Below, piece by piece: positions 11,268 through 20,196 of a stretch of 64,000 nt of DNA (within the stretch, counting starts at the first letter, position 1; each line of letters begins with the position of its first letter). The notes below the pieces were generated by a model. The model had not been told where the DNA came from, searched no databases, and was given only the letters and a program-made list of their open reading frames with translations. This DNA comes from Cobetia amphilecti (GTDB taxonomy: Bacteria > Pseudomonadota > Gammaproteobacteria > Pseudomonadales > Halomonadaceae): NCBI RefSeq assembly GCF_030010415.1, contig NZ_JASCSA010000013.1. One strand, 5' to 3'. The position numbers and the translations under genes were made by a program.

Positions 11268-12059
11268 ATGCGCGCCCTTCCCTTGACTGCCCTCGCCCTG
11301 GCCAGCACCTTGCTGGCTGGCTGTGCGTCCAACGAGCCGGCACCGGATCTTCAGGAGCAGGACCTGTATCGTCAGGCCCAGGTTTCCCTGGATACCAGCC
11401 GCTTCAACTCCGCTGTGCAACAACTTGAAGCCCTGGATACTCGCTTCCCGTTCGGCAGCTACGCCGAACAGTCGCAGCTGGAGCTGATCTACGCCTATTA
11501 CCAGGTCGACAACTGGGAGGCGGCACGCGCCGCGGCCAGCCGTTTCATTCGCCTGCACCCCGATCACCCGCAGGTCGATTATGCCTACTACATGCGTGGA
11601 CTGGCAGCGTACAGCGCGGGTCGTTTCAGCCTGGAATCCCTCGATCTGATCGATATTTCCAAGCGTGACCTGGGCGCGACACGCGATGCCTACGTCGACT
11701 TCGGTGAGCTGGTACGTCGCTTCCCCAACAGCACCTACGCGGCAGATTCCCGTCAGCGCATCATCTATCTGCGCAACGTACTGGCGCGCGGCGAGCTGCA
11801 GACAGCCGATTTCTACCTGCGCAAGCAGGCCTATCTGGCTGCCGTGAAGCGTGGCGAGTGGGTCATTGAGCACTACCCTAACACTCCTGCCACCCGCGAT
11901 GCGCTGGCCGTGATGGTCGAGGGCTATCTGGGCCTCGGTCTGCGTGACCGTGCCAGCGAGACGCTCAAGGTGCTGATCCAGAATGATCCGGACAACGAAC
12001 GTCTGGATGGTCGTACCTTCGAGCCGCGTTACGTGAAGGCTGACGACCTGACGGTCTGA
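11268..12059 (+). CDS. bamD: Outer membrane assembly lipoprotein BamD
   Basis: Essential lipoprotein of the BAM complex that helps insert beta-barrel proteins into the outer membrane. A short signal peptide ends in the lipobox LLAGC, with the lipidated Cys at residue 19. The remainder is rich in Tyr/Asp/Arg helices typical of the five TPR repeats (e.g. FPFGSYAEQSQLELIYAYYQ). The product has 263 residues. ATG 11268 has GAGGAAA 5-8 nt upstream and is preferred over ATG 11256 and an earlier TTG. The rluD-bamD divergence matches E. coli. Confidence 0.95.
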   Translation: MRALPLTALALASTLLAGCASNEPAPDLQEQDLYRQAQVSLDTSRFNSAVQQLEALDTRFPFGSYAEQSQLELIYAYYQVDNWEAARAAASRFIRLHPDHPQVDYAYYMRGLAAYSAGRFSLESLDLIDISKRDLGATRDAYVDFGELVRRFPNSTYAADSRQRIIYLRNVLARGELQTADFYLRKQAYLAAVKRGEWVIEHYPNTPATRDALAVMVEGYLGLGLRDRASETLKVLIQNDPDNERLDGRTFEPRYVKADDLTV

Positions 12060-12082
12060 CGACCGGCAGGCGTCACCATCGA

Positions 12083-12113
12083 AAAGCCCGTGATCGATGA
12101 TCACGGGCTTTTT
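12083..12113. terminator. Bidirectional terminator bamD/nadE
   Basis: A 13-bp perfect stem (12083-12095 with 12099-12111) is followed by T residues on both strands. It lies between the convergent genes bamD and nadE. Confidence 0.88.
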
Positions 12114-12185
12114 CGTGCTGCCAGCATGGCCAGAATCGTTAGATTCAGGCGCTTTCAGCGTCTTGCGCAAAGAATCCGCAATCCG

Positions 12186-13820
12186 TCATTCGCCGGCTAC
12201 CCAGCCATTGACGATCGGGTAGCGGCGGTCCCGCCCGAAGCCGCGTGGCGTGACGCGCACGCCTACCGGTGCCTGACGACGCTTGTACTCGGTACGGTCG
12301 ACCAGACGCACCACGCGATAGACATCCTCTTCCTCGAAGCCTGAGCGGATGATCGCCTCGGCGCTCATGTCACCCTCGATATAGTGGGTGAGAATCGCAT
12401 CCAGAGTGTCGTAGTCCGGCAGCGAATCGCTGTCGAGCTGGTCTTCGGCGAGCTCGGCGGACGGCGGGCGCGTGATGACGCGCTCCGGAATCGCCGGGCC
12501 CATGGTGTTGCGCCAGTTGGCGAGACGGAACACCCAGCTCTTGTAGACATCCTTGAGCGCGTTGTAGCCGCCGACCATGTCGCCGTAGAGCGTGGCGTAA
12601 CCCACCGCCATCTCGCTCTTGTTGCCGGTGGTCAGCACCATCAGGCCCTTCTTGTTGGAGATGGCCATCAGCAGCACGCCACGGCACCGCGACTGCAGAT
12701 TCTCCTCGGTGGTATCGCGCTCGCTGCCGGCGAAGCTCTCCGCCAGGGTCTCGGTGAAGGCCTCGACCATCGGCGCGATGGGCATCACCTCGTAATTCAC
12801 GCCCAGCAGCTTGGCCTGCTCGGCGGCGTCTTCCTTGGAGATGTCCGCGGTGTAGTGATACGGCATCATCACGGCGTGCACGCGGTCCGCGCCCAGCGCA
12901 TCGACGGCGATGGCCAGCGACAGGCCGGAATCGATGCCCCCGGAAAGCCCCAGCACCACACCCTTGAAGCCGCTCTTGTTGACGTAGTCACGCAGCCCGG
13001 TGACCAGCGCACAGTAGAGTGACTCCTCCGGCGACAGCAGCTCGGCGATCTCGCCACTCTGCGGCACCCAGTTGCCACCCTCTGCCTTGAGGAACTGCAC
13101 CGGCATCAGGCCGACATCCCACCACGGCGCCTGCACGCAGGTCTTGCCGTCGGCATCGATGGCGGCAGAGCCCCCATCGAAGACCAGCTCATCCTGACCG
13201 CCGATCTGATTGACGTAGACCAGCGGGCAATTGACCTCGGCTGCCCGCTCGGCAAACAGCTGATTGCGCTCGGCCGGCTTCTCCAGGTGATAGGGCGAGG
13301 CATTGAGGCTGACGAGAATCTCGGCACCGGCATCGCGCGCCTGACGGATCGGCGCGCCGTCCCACAGGTCTTCGCAGATGACGATGCCCAGGCGGGCACC
13401 ACGGCACTCGACCACACACGGCTCGCTGCCCGGCGTGAAATAGCGCTGCTCATCGAAGACCTGATAGTTGGGCAAGGCCTGCTTGGCATACTCGGCGATC
13501 CACTCACCATCCTTGAGCACGCCGGCCAGGTTGTAACGCTTGCCGTCACGCATGCCGGGGTAGCCGACAATTACCATCACGCCCGGCGCGACCTTCTTCG
13601 CCATCTGGGCGCGCGCCTCCTCGAGGCGGGATTCCATGGACTCGCGCAGCAGCAGGTCTTCCGGCGGGTAGCCGGTCAGACACAACTCGGGCAGCACTAC
13701 GACATCGGCCTTGTGCTCAAGACTCGCTTCACGCACCGATTCGATGGCACGCGCAGTGTTGCCGGGAATATCACCGACCAGCGGGTCGAGCTGGGCCATC
13801 ACCAGAGTCAGATCTTGCAT
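12186..13820 (-). CDS. nadE: Glutamine-dependent NAD+ synthase
   Basis: Last step of NAD synthesis: amidates deamido-NAD with ATP, taking ammonia from glutamine. An N-terminal nitrilase-type glutaminase domain shows a complete Glu-Lys-Cys triad (E45 in LPELCLTG, K113 in YAKQALPN, C149 in VICEDLWD). The C-terminal synthetase domain has the PP-loop SGGIDS at 293-298. At 544 residues this is the two-domain type, not the shorter ammonia-only NadE of E. coli. The site before the ATG is weak. Confidence 0.95.
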   Translation of the reverse strand: MQDLTLVMAQLDPLVGDIPGNTARAIESVREASLEHKADVVVLPELCLTGYPPEDLLLRESMESRLEEARAQMAKKVAPGVMVIVGYPGMRDGKRYNLAGVLKDGEWIAEYAKQALPNYQVFDEQRYFTPGSEPCVVECRGARLGIVICEDLWDGAPIRQARDAGAEILVSLNASPYHLEKPAERNQLFAERAAEVNCPLVYVNQIGGQDELVFDGGSAAIDADGKTCVQAPWWDVGLMPVQFLKAEGGNWVPQSGEIAELLSPEESLYCALVTGLRDYVNKSGFKGVVLGLSGGIDSGLSLAIAVDALGADRVHAVMMPYHYTADISKEDAAEQAKLLGVNYEVMPIAPMVEAFTETLAESFAGSERDTTEENLQSRCRGVLLMAISNKKGLMVLTTGNKSEMAVGYATLYGDMVGGYNALKDVYKSWVFRLANWRNTMGPAIPERVITRPPSAELAEDQLDSDSLPDYDTLDAILTHYIEGDMSAEAIIRSGFEEEDVYRVVRLVDRTEYKRRQAPVGVRVTPRGFGRDRRYPIVNGWVAGE

Positions 13821-14000
13821 GCGGTAAGGATCTCTCGATTGGCGGTTCGATAAGGGGCCAGTACACTGTGGCCAGACATCTGGCTCAGATCACTGAGCCG
13901 TGCACCGGCCCACCTGTCATCATGTTGGCCGCCATTGTCCCGCAAGGTCGCGCCGCTGGCAAAAGCCACGCGCGCCGCCTCATCTGGGAGTCATATAGGA

Positions 14001-14264
14001 ATGAGCCTGTTGATCATCCGTCTGCTGGTTTTCGTCGCCCTGTTCTGGGCCGGCCTGCGCCTTTACCGCATGTATCGCCAATGGAAGCTGAGCCAGGACG
14101 ACTACGGCAACGACAGCCCCGCCGAACGCGAGGCGCAGAACATGGTGCGCTGCGCCTACTGCGACCTGCATCTGCCGGAAAATGACGCCATCCGCCATGA
14201 GGCGCTGCACTTCTGCTGCCAGGAACACCAGCAGCACTTCCTCGACGAAGGACCGCGCAAATGA
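14001..14264 (+). CDS. Small membrane-anchored PP0621-like protein
   Basis: 87 residues. One N-terminal membrane helix (about residues 2-18, LLIIRLLVFVALFWAGL) is followed by a cytoplasmic-looking basic stretch and a compact C-terminal module. The module has Cys and His that could bind metal (VRCAYCDLHLP, then HEALHFCCQEHQQHF). It resembles the PP0621 family of Pseudomonas; function unknown. ATG 14001 starts with GGGAG about 10 nt upstream. It faces thiO and is divergent from nadE. Confidence 0.75.
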   Translation: MSLLIIRLLVFVALFWAGLRLYRMYRQWKLSQDDYGNDSPAEREAQNMVRCAYCDLHLPENDAIRHEALHFCCQEHQQHFLDEGPRK

Positions 14265-14313
14265 CTCGCCACCGAGACGAGATGCTCGATGGCGAACCAC
14301 AACACGCACTCCC

Positions 14314-15459
14314 TCAGGCCCAGCGGGTCTCACCGGCATCTGACGACGTATCCAGCACAGCGATCTCGGCCAGCAGAGTCTCGGGCTGGTAGGGCGCGGG
14401 GTCGATGATCGGCGTGCGCCCGAGCAGTTGATCCGCCAGCAGACGGGTCGAGGCCGGCGCCAGTACCAGTCCATTGCGGTAATGGCCGGCATTGACGTGC
14501 AGGTGGCGGCGTTCAGGCACGGCACCGATGAAGGGCGTGCCGGTCGGCGAACCGGGGCGCAGTCCCGCCCAGTGGTGCTCGACCTCACACTCCGCCAGCG
14601 CGGGAATGATCTCGCAGGCGCTCTTGATCAGTGACTCACGCGCCTCGGCGGTGGTCGCCTTGTCGAAGCCGACCTCCTCCAGCGTCGAGCCGGCCACGAT
14701 GCGGCCATCGCCCCGCGGTATCACGTAGCGACCATTCTTGAGCACCACGCGCTCCACCAGCCCCTTGGGTGCCTTGAACAGCACCATCTGGCCGCGTACC
14801 GGCCGTACCGGCAGCGCAAGTCCTGCCTCACTCAGAATCTCTCGACTCCAGGCACCACCGCAGACCACGACCTGCCCGGCAGACAGCACCGAATTGGCGG
14901 TCTGTACGCCGATGGCGGTGTCGTCCTGCAGCAGAATGCCCTGCACCGCGACATTCTCCAGCAGGCGCACGCGCGGGTGAGCGTCGAGCGCGGCGCGCAG
15001 TGACTTGCCCAGGCGCGGATTGCGGATGCTGCCCAGCGTCGGCATCCACAATGCCGACTCGCAACCGGGCGCGACCGCCGGAGCCTTGTCATAGACGAAG
15101 TCGGCGTCCACGCGCGTCAGCGGCTTGGCATATTCCCGGGACCAGGCCAGTGCCTGCTCGGCGTCCTCGACATTCAGGTACAGCAGGCCCTGCTGGCGAT
15201 ATTCGGGGTCGATGCCGGTGGTCTCGATCAGGCGCTCGGCCAGCGTGGGGTAGAAGCCTTCCGACCAGGCAGACAGGCGCGAGATCGGCGCGCTATAACG
15301 CCACGGATACAACGGCGAGACGATACCGCCGCCCGCCCATGACGCCTCACGCCCACACTGGCCTCGCTCGACCAGCGTGACCTCTGCACCGCCATCCGCC
15401 AGCTCCAGCGCGGTCAGCATGCCGATCACGCCACCGCCTACCACCACAAAGTCATTCAC
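14314..15459 (-). CDS. thiO: FAD-dependent glycine oxidase ThiO-like
   Basis: D-amino-acid-oxidase-fold flavoprotein; ThiO oxidises glycine to the imine used for the thiazole ring of thiamine. The N-terminal dinucleotide motif VVGGGVIG (residues 6-13) is followed by LVERGQCGREASWAGGGI, where the flavin is bound. The C-terminal GLRPGSPTGTPFIG and HYRNGLVLAPAS segments are characteristic of ThiO/DadA. Its length of 381 is slightly above the usual 360-370. No other thiamine gene is adjacent, so other small D-amino acid substrates are possible. Confidence 0.8.
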   Translation of the reverse strand: MNDFVVVGGGVIGMLTALELADGGAEVTLVERGQCGREASWAGGGIVSPLYPWRYSAPISRLSAWSEGFYPTLAERLIETTGIDPEYRQQGLLYLNVEDAEQALAWSREYAKPLTRVDADFVYDKAPAVAPGCESALWMPTLGSIRNPRLGKSLRAALDAHPRVRLLENVAVQGILLQDDTAIGVQTANSVLSAGQVVVCGGAWSREILSEAGLALPVRPVRGQMVLFKAPKGLVERVVLKNGRYVIPRGDGRIVAGSTLEEVGFDKATTAEARESLIKSACEIIPALAECEVEHHWAGLRPGSPTGTPFIGAVPERRHLHVNAGHYRNGLVLAPASTRLLADQLLGRTPIIDPAPYQPETLLAEIAVLDTSSDAGETRWA

Positions 15460-15591
15460 GCCTGTTCGCTCCTGCCATCAGCCCGGGAAAGGGGTCAAGA
15501 ATACGCCGCCCGCAAGGCGGTGCAAGCGAGCCGCGTGCAATCCAGCATTGCGCAGAGTCTCCAGCATCGTGCAGAGCCGAGCGCTTCACGG

Positions 15592-16047
15592 CTACCAGCA
15601 ATCGCCATCGCCGGTCGTATCGCGGACACCGGTATTGGTGAGGGTCAGCGCGGGGCAGTCGGCATCGGCGCTTTGAGGCGCCACCGCGGTCGCGATGAGC
15701 GTGAAGCGCGTGGTCGTGGCGCCATCCTCCAGGCTCAGGGTGTAATAGCCTTCCGGCGACTCGGTGGCACGCCCCAGTCCTTCCTCATCACAATCACTGT
15801 CGCCGGCGATGCTGGTCGCGTAGCCGCCGCAACGCGCCATGTAGCGCTCCTGAGCCTGAGCCAATGACATCAATGCCGCCTGCCCATCGGCACGACGCGA
15901 GCGGATCACCTGGTCCTGATAGCTCGGGTAGGCGATCGCCGCGAGAATGCCGACGATGACGATCACGATCATGATCTCCGTCAGCGTGAAGCCTGAGGTG
16001 TACCGGCGCCGAGACAGACGCGAACGGGAAGAGAGAAGACTGGCCAT
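15592..16047 (-). CDS. pilE: Type IV pilin-like protein PilE (cluster 1)
   Basis: Minor pilin, cleaved and methylated by PilD at SG^FTLTEIMIVI (after Gly19, Glu at +5). The N-terminal helix is followed by IAYPSYQDQVIRSRRADGQ, the hallmark of PilE/PilA-type globular domains. The C-terminus is GDGDCW, and an earlier Cys (SDCDEEG or ADCPALT) could close a disulfide loop. AAGGAAGC precedes the ATG. It lies 209 bp after pilY1 and ends this pilin cluster. Confidence 0.9.
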   Translation of the reverse strand: MASLLSSRSRLSRRRYTSGFTLTEIMIVIVIVGILAAIAYPSYQDQVIRSRRADGQAALMSLAQAQERYMARCGGYATSIAGDSDCDEEGLGRATESPEGYYTLSLEDGATTTRFTLIATAVAPQSADADCPALTLTNTGVRDTTGDGDCW

Positions 16048-16083
16048 GAAGTGCTTCCTTGAAGAACGTGAATGAAGGGCTTG

Positions 16084-16135
16084 AGTGAAAGACCAGGGCG
16101 AAAGACTTCAGTGAAAGACTCGGGCGCAAGACTCA
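16084..16135. repeat. Two tandem imperfect 26-bp repeats upstream of pilE
   Basis: Units 16084-16109 and 16110-16135 share AGTGAAAGAC, a GGGCG core and AAGACT. They lie in the 209-bp gap between pilY1 and pilE, upstream of the pilE ribosome binding site. They are not coding as far as I can see. Confidence 0.7.
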
Positions 16136-16191
16136 ACTAAAAAGCATCGAGCAAGCCTGCCTGAAGGAAGTAAACCCTGATGAAAGACAAG

Positions 16192-16222
16192 GCGCCGCCA
16201 CCCGGGGAAGGCGTGGCGGCGC
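16192..16222 (-). terminator. Terminator after pilY1 (cluster 1)
   Basis: A perfect 10-bp GC-rich stem (16192-16201 with 16213-16222) is followed on the minus strand by CTTGTCTTTC. It would separate pilE from the pilY1 transcript. Confidence 0.65.
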
Positions 16223-16256
16223 AGCGTGTCATCCTTGCCTCATGTCCGAGGCGGGC

Positions 16257-19200
16257 TCAGCGCAGCTGATACCAGGAGACACGGCCGGTGTCCGTCGAGC
16301 TGGACACGTTGAGATCATAGGAGGAGACACCGCCCTCCTCGCTGCCCAGCGAACTGGTGCCCACGTAGACCGTATCGCCTACACTGACACTGGACGTCGG
16401 TGTACCGCTCAACTTGACGCTGACGATGACATTGCCGACGGCGACGGTGTCATCAACGAGGGTACCGACCAGGTCATCAGCGCTGAAGGCCTCATCCTGA
16501 TTGAAATCGAAGATGGTCACGTAGCTGCCTTCGCTATCGTCATAGGTCGGCAGGCCTGTCTCGGTATCCAGCGCGACCAGCCAGCCACCACCGGTACTTT
16601 CACAGAAGTTGGTTCCGGTACTGGACGTGCTGGTGGAGAAGACCACCAGGTTGGAGAGCAGATTGGCCGGCTCGACCAGCTCTTCCTGCTCGGAGGCGTC
16701 CAGATCCAGATACCAGCCGAAGCGATCCGTGTCTTGATCCTCGAGCTGGCTGGGATAGTAGGCAAAGCTGTCGCCGCCAAGGGTCCGGCCTGTCAGCTCG
16801 CCGTTGGTGTAGCTGCCGCTGACGAAGTTGCGTGCCTCAAGGTCACTGCGCGTCAGGCTGGTATGACTGCCGCCAGTATCCAGCACGGTGTAGAGGCTCT
16901 GCGTGACCCAGGCTTCATCTTCGGCGTCGGCATACATGTCCTGGCCGGTCCCGAAGGACACCAGCAGATTGGGCGAGGCCATGGTGTGCGTCTCGCCGGA
17001 GTAGCGGCTGAGCGTCGGCTTGACGGTGATCGGCTGCAACGCGTCCGTCTGGCACTCCCCGCCGGTCAGGCTGGTAGCACAGGCCGTGAACAGGCGCGTG
17101 ATACTCCATTTGCTGCTGTCGTCATCACTGAGGTCAAACTTCCACAGCCGCCCCTGCAGGTCTCCGCCATAGGCGAAATCGACGGTGCCATTGCTGTCGA
17201 GGTCCGCGACCTGCAGGTTTGCCAATCCGCCGGTCACTCCGCTGGGGGACAGCTTGGCGATCACGCCGCCGGCATTGACTCCATCAAGCTCCAGCGCGAA
17301 CAACGTCGGCGCGGCGTTCTCATCGGCCGTTTCCAGCCCGTTGCCGACCAGCACCGCGCTGTCGCCGTTGTTGAGGGTGACGATATGCGCGCTGCCGTAG
17401 ACATGCCCCATGTCATCATCGTCGCTGGCACCGAATTCCCAGCGCACCACATCATCTTCGTCGAAGTCTTCGCCTGCCACGGCCTTGGTGACATTGAGCG
17501 CGAACAGGCCGCGTCCACCGCCAGCGAGACCGGATACCAGCCACTCCTCACCATTCAGGCTGGCCAGACGCAGTTCACCGTCGACATAGTAGCGATGCTG
17601 ATAGCCCGGGTCCGTCAGATACCCCAGCCCTGCGTCGTCCTCTTCGCTGTAGAGCAGTTCCGGAATATAGGCGAACTGTTCGTTGCCGGTCTTGAGGTCG
17701 AAGGCATGCAGCATGCCGTCGTTGGCCCCGACGAAGACACTGCCCTCTGTCGTCGAGTCTTCTTGAGTCACGACGACAGGCGACGAGCCGATGATGTCGC
17801 CCAGCTGGACGCCAGTGCGATTGCGCAGGCCATCACCTTCGTATTCATCGCTGCCCCGCAGCCACTCGATCGCCGCCTCCACATGGTCATCAGTGGAGTT
17901 GCCACCGACCTCCATGCGCGCGAGATCATTGCGCTGGCTGGAGCTCAGGCGGCCCGCGTTGTCGGTCGTGAACTCGACTCCGTTGCCGCCGGACATGGTG
18001 AAGACCGTCCGCGACTCAACACCATCCTTCTCTTCCAATGCCTCACTCAACTGGGTAGCAGCACTCCAGACCTGGTCGTCATCCTCGACATCCTTGCCCT
18101 CCTGTACCGACGAGGCCACCACATCCCCCGTCCAGGTCGAGGCGGAATAGCGGCTCTCGATCAGCTGGCTATCCGTCTCGACACTGGCCGTCGTCAGGTT
18201 GGTGGAGAGGCCGCTGACACTGTTGCCTACCGCGACGATCTCGGAGGCGATCGCCGCCAGGGCCGAGACGAGGTCCGTCGGACTGGAGGCATTGAAGTAG
18301 GAGCCCCCGCCATCGATCGCCGCCTGCTCCAGATCATCGATGGTGCTGGAGCTGCTTTCGGTGACACGCTTATTGCTGCTCCACTCATCACTGTCGGAGT
18401 CCACACCGAAAGCGACGGTATACGTCGTCATCACCTGCTTTTCATAGGTACCACTGCCCAGATCATCGCGTAAATCAATATTGGCATAATAATAAGCGAC
18501 ATCCGCCAAGGTGGCATCACCACCAGATCGGCCATTGCTCTGGCGCCAGGTACGACCATCACCATTGGCATCACCAATATTATCCTTGATGGCCGTAGAA
18601 GCTGATGAGTCCTCTGAATTCCAGAAGCCATCCGTTATCAGAACGGTGAAATTCTGCTGACACATGCCACCTTCATCAGCCGACACGATAGGTGAAGAGC
18701 CTAGATAGGAGTAATTATCGCGATAATATTCCCCAGCACGATACAGGGCTTCTCGTAGCGGTGTACTTCGATAGGTATTACTGGTACTGATCTCAGAGTT
18801 GACAATAGCATCTCTTACTTCAGTCAGGTGGCCGTTACCACTATCACTATTGGTAATCAACTCAACTAGATTACCCAAGACATTGGTCACAAGCTCGACA
18901 ATTTGATCAACAATATTATCAACGACAGCTTTTTCGCTACCATTACGGGGATTTATAGTAAGGTAACCTGTTCGATATTCAGTACCGGCTAGTAATTCCA
19001 ATGCTGCAGCTTTACCAACACCTAAACGATCGCGATAGTATGTAAACCAATTAGCATAGTTTACCTGCTCTTCAGGCCCTAACTCTGATACCTGAACCTC
19101 ATTTTTATCCTTACACTTATCGCCTGTATAATACCTATACTCGAGACTTGGATCAGTAAGATCTACCTGGTTATAATAGCTATCTCCTTGATCGAAACTA

Positions 19201-19643
19201 ATCCAGGCAGAAGTCGGATCCATATCCTCATATCGATCATCTCCATCCCCTTTCTTCCAAGGCAGATAAGTTTGATCAGGGTCATAAGCCTGGAAGTTTT
19301 CAGCAACACAAAAATAATCATTGGATAGATTATAAATCGGCCTAAACTCTACACCACAACCATTATATTGACACTGCTTGCTTTTATAATACCAAGCATA
19401 AACAAGATTGTAACCGCGCTTAGAATCCCCGCCCTCGAAGGTATCTTCGAATGACATTGACCCTGAGTCATCCAAAAGCAAAAGTACGTTGGGCGTAACG
19501 CCGACACTCTGGGTGGTGGGCAGCTGGAGTAGCGTGTCGCTGTCTGCCAGCACGGGCAATGCGACCAGCAGTCCGCCTGACAGCAAGACCGGCAGGTGAA
19601 TACAACGCAAGCCGCTGCGGCGGGGTGAGTGCTTCGATTTCAT
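16257..19643 (-). CDS. pilY1: PilY1-type pilus tip adhesin (cluster 1)
   Basis: Large secreted protein (1128 residues) that caps type IV pili with the minor pilins and takes part in adhesion, surface sensing and control of extension and retraction. A signal peptide (cleavage likely after VLA at 33) is followed by a von Willebrand A domain with MIDAS start LLDDSGSM (D59, S60, S62). The C-terminal PilY1 beta-propeller contains a calcium-type loop DLDSNGTVD at about residue 815. It ends SWYQLR, like its paralogue. The DNA from about 18440 to 19460 (vWA part) is far more AT-rich than both flanks. A hydrophobic stretch VVDNIVDQIVELVTNVL lies near residue 240 and has no match in the second PilY1. 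AAGGGAA precedes the ATG. Confidence 0.92.
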   Translation of the reverse strand: MKSKHSPRRSGLRCIHLPVLLSGGLLVALPVLADSDTLLQLPTTQSVGVTPNVLLLLDDSGSMSFEDTFEGGDSKRGYNLVYAWYYKSKQCQYNGCGVEFRPIYNLSNDYFCVAENFQAYDPDQTYLPWKKGDGDDRYEDMDPTSAWISFDQGDSYYNQVDLTDPSLEYRYYTGDKCKDKNEVQVSELGPEEQVNYANWFTYYRDRLGVGKAAALELLAGTEYRTGYLTINPRNGSEKAVVDNIVDQIVELVTNVLGNLVELITNSDSGNGHLTEVRDAIVNSEISTSNTYRSTPLREALYRAGEYYRDNYSYLGSSPIVSADEGGMCQQNFTVLITDGFWNSEDSSASTAIKDNIGDANGDGRTWRQSNGRSGGDATLADVAYYYANIDLRDDLGSGTYEKQVMTTYTVAFGVDSDSDEWSSNKRVTESSSSTIDDLEQAAIDGGGSYFNASSPTDLVSALAAIASEIVAVGNSVSGLSTNLTTASVETDSQLIESRYSASTWTGDVVASSVQEGKDVEDDDQVWSAATQLSEALEEKDGVESRTVFTMSGGNGVEFTTDNAGRLSSSQRNDLARMEVGGNSTDDHVEAAIEWLRGSDEYEGDGLRNRTGVQLGDIIGSSPVVVTQEDSTTEGSVFVGANDGMLHAFDLKTGNEQFAYIPELLYSEEDDAGLGYLTDPGYQHRYYVDGELRLASLNGEEWLVSGLAGGGRGLFALNVTKAVAGEDFDEDDVVRWEFGASDDDDMGHVYGSAHIVTLNNGDSAVLVGNGLETADENAAPTLFALELDGVNAGGVIAKLSPSGVTGGLANLQVADLDSNGTVDFAYGGDLQGRLWKFDLSDDDSSKWSITRLFTACATSLTGGECQTDALQPITVKPTLSRYSGETHTMASPNLLVSFGTGQDMYADAEDEAWVTQSLYTVLDTGGSHTSLTRSDLEARNFVSGSYTNGELTGRTLGGDSFAYYPSQLEDQDTDRFGWYLDLDASEQEELVEPANLLSNLVVFSTSTSSTGTNFCESTGGGWLVALDTETGLPTYDDSEGSYVTIFDFNQDEAFSADDLVGTLVDDTVAVGNVIVSVKLSGTPTSSVSVGDTVYVGTSSLGSEEGGVSSYDLNVSSSTDTGRVSWYQLR

Positions 19644-19656
19644 CGATAGATTCCCT

Positions 19657-20196
19657 TCAATCGGCCATCATGATTTCGCTTTGCACCACTGCCAGTGCAC
19701 GCTTCCTGCTATCAGGGTCACCTGCGCTCTCAAGACTCCAACCGGCGGCCGTGATGCGGAAGGCATTCAACAACTGACTGCTGCTCAGGTTATCGTCATT
19801 CAGAACGCCTTCCGTCGTCTCTCCGAGATACTCGATGACATAGTTGCCGTTGTCAGCCGCATCACCACTCAAGACACCTTCCCCCTCCCAGGCGTCTGCC
19901 TGCAGAGGATCGAAGTCCAGGTCCTCCCCCGCCGTGACGTCATAGAAGCCGTCCCCACCGAAATCATCCAGGGTCAGCTCCCCCTCGAGCAGACGACTCT
20001 CAGCCTGTTGCTGAAGGCTCTCGGCCTCCGCGTAGGCGTTGTCGTAGAACTGGGTATTCATCAACATGCGGGTCTGCAACTGGGTATCTTCATTGCCTGT
20101 CACCGCCATCACGCCCACCACGATCAGCATGATCAGCACGACCAGCAATGCCATGCCTTGCTGGCGTGGCGGCCTGGAAGAACTTGCCTGGTTCAT
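19657..20196 (-). CDS. pilX: Minor pilin PilX (cluster 1)
   Basis: PilX-family minor pilin, part of the tip-priming complex. The prepilin site is RQQG^MALLVVLIML. Like some PilX/GspK proteins it lacks Glu at +5, which fits a position at the very tip. The product has 179 residues and is acidic in the middle. The start overlaps the pilW stop by 4 bp (ATGA), indicating coupled translation. pilY1 begins 13 bp after its stop. Confidence 0.88.
   Translation of the reverse strand: MNQASSSRPPRQQGMALLVVLIMLIVVGVMAVTGNEDTQLQTRMLMNTQFYDNAYAEAESLQQQAESRLLEGELTLDDFGGDGFYDVTAGEDLDFDPLQADAWEGEGVLSGDAADNGNYVIEYLGETTEGVLNDDNLSSSQLLNAFRITAAGWSLESAGDPDSRKRALAVVQSEIMMAD

Noticed and set aside
16242..18473. Very long open frame (743 codons) on the plus strand opposite pilY1
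   Set aside because: It is antisense to a clear PilY1 beta-propeller, has no recognisable domain and no ribosome site. Long antisense frames are expected in GC-rich DNA.
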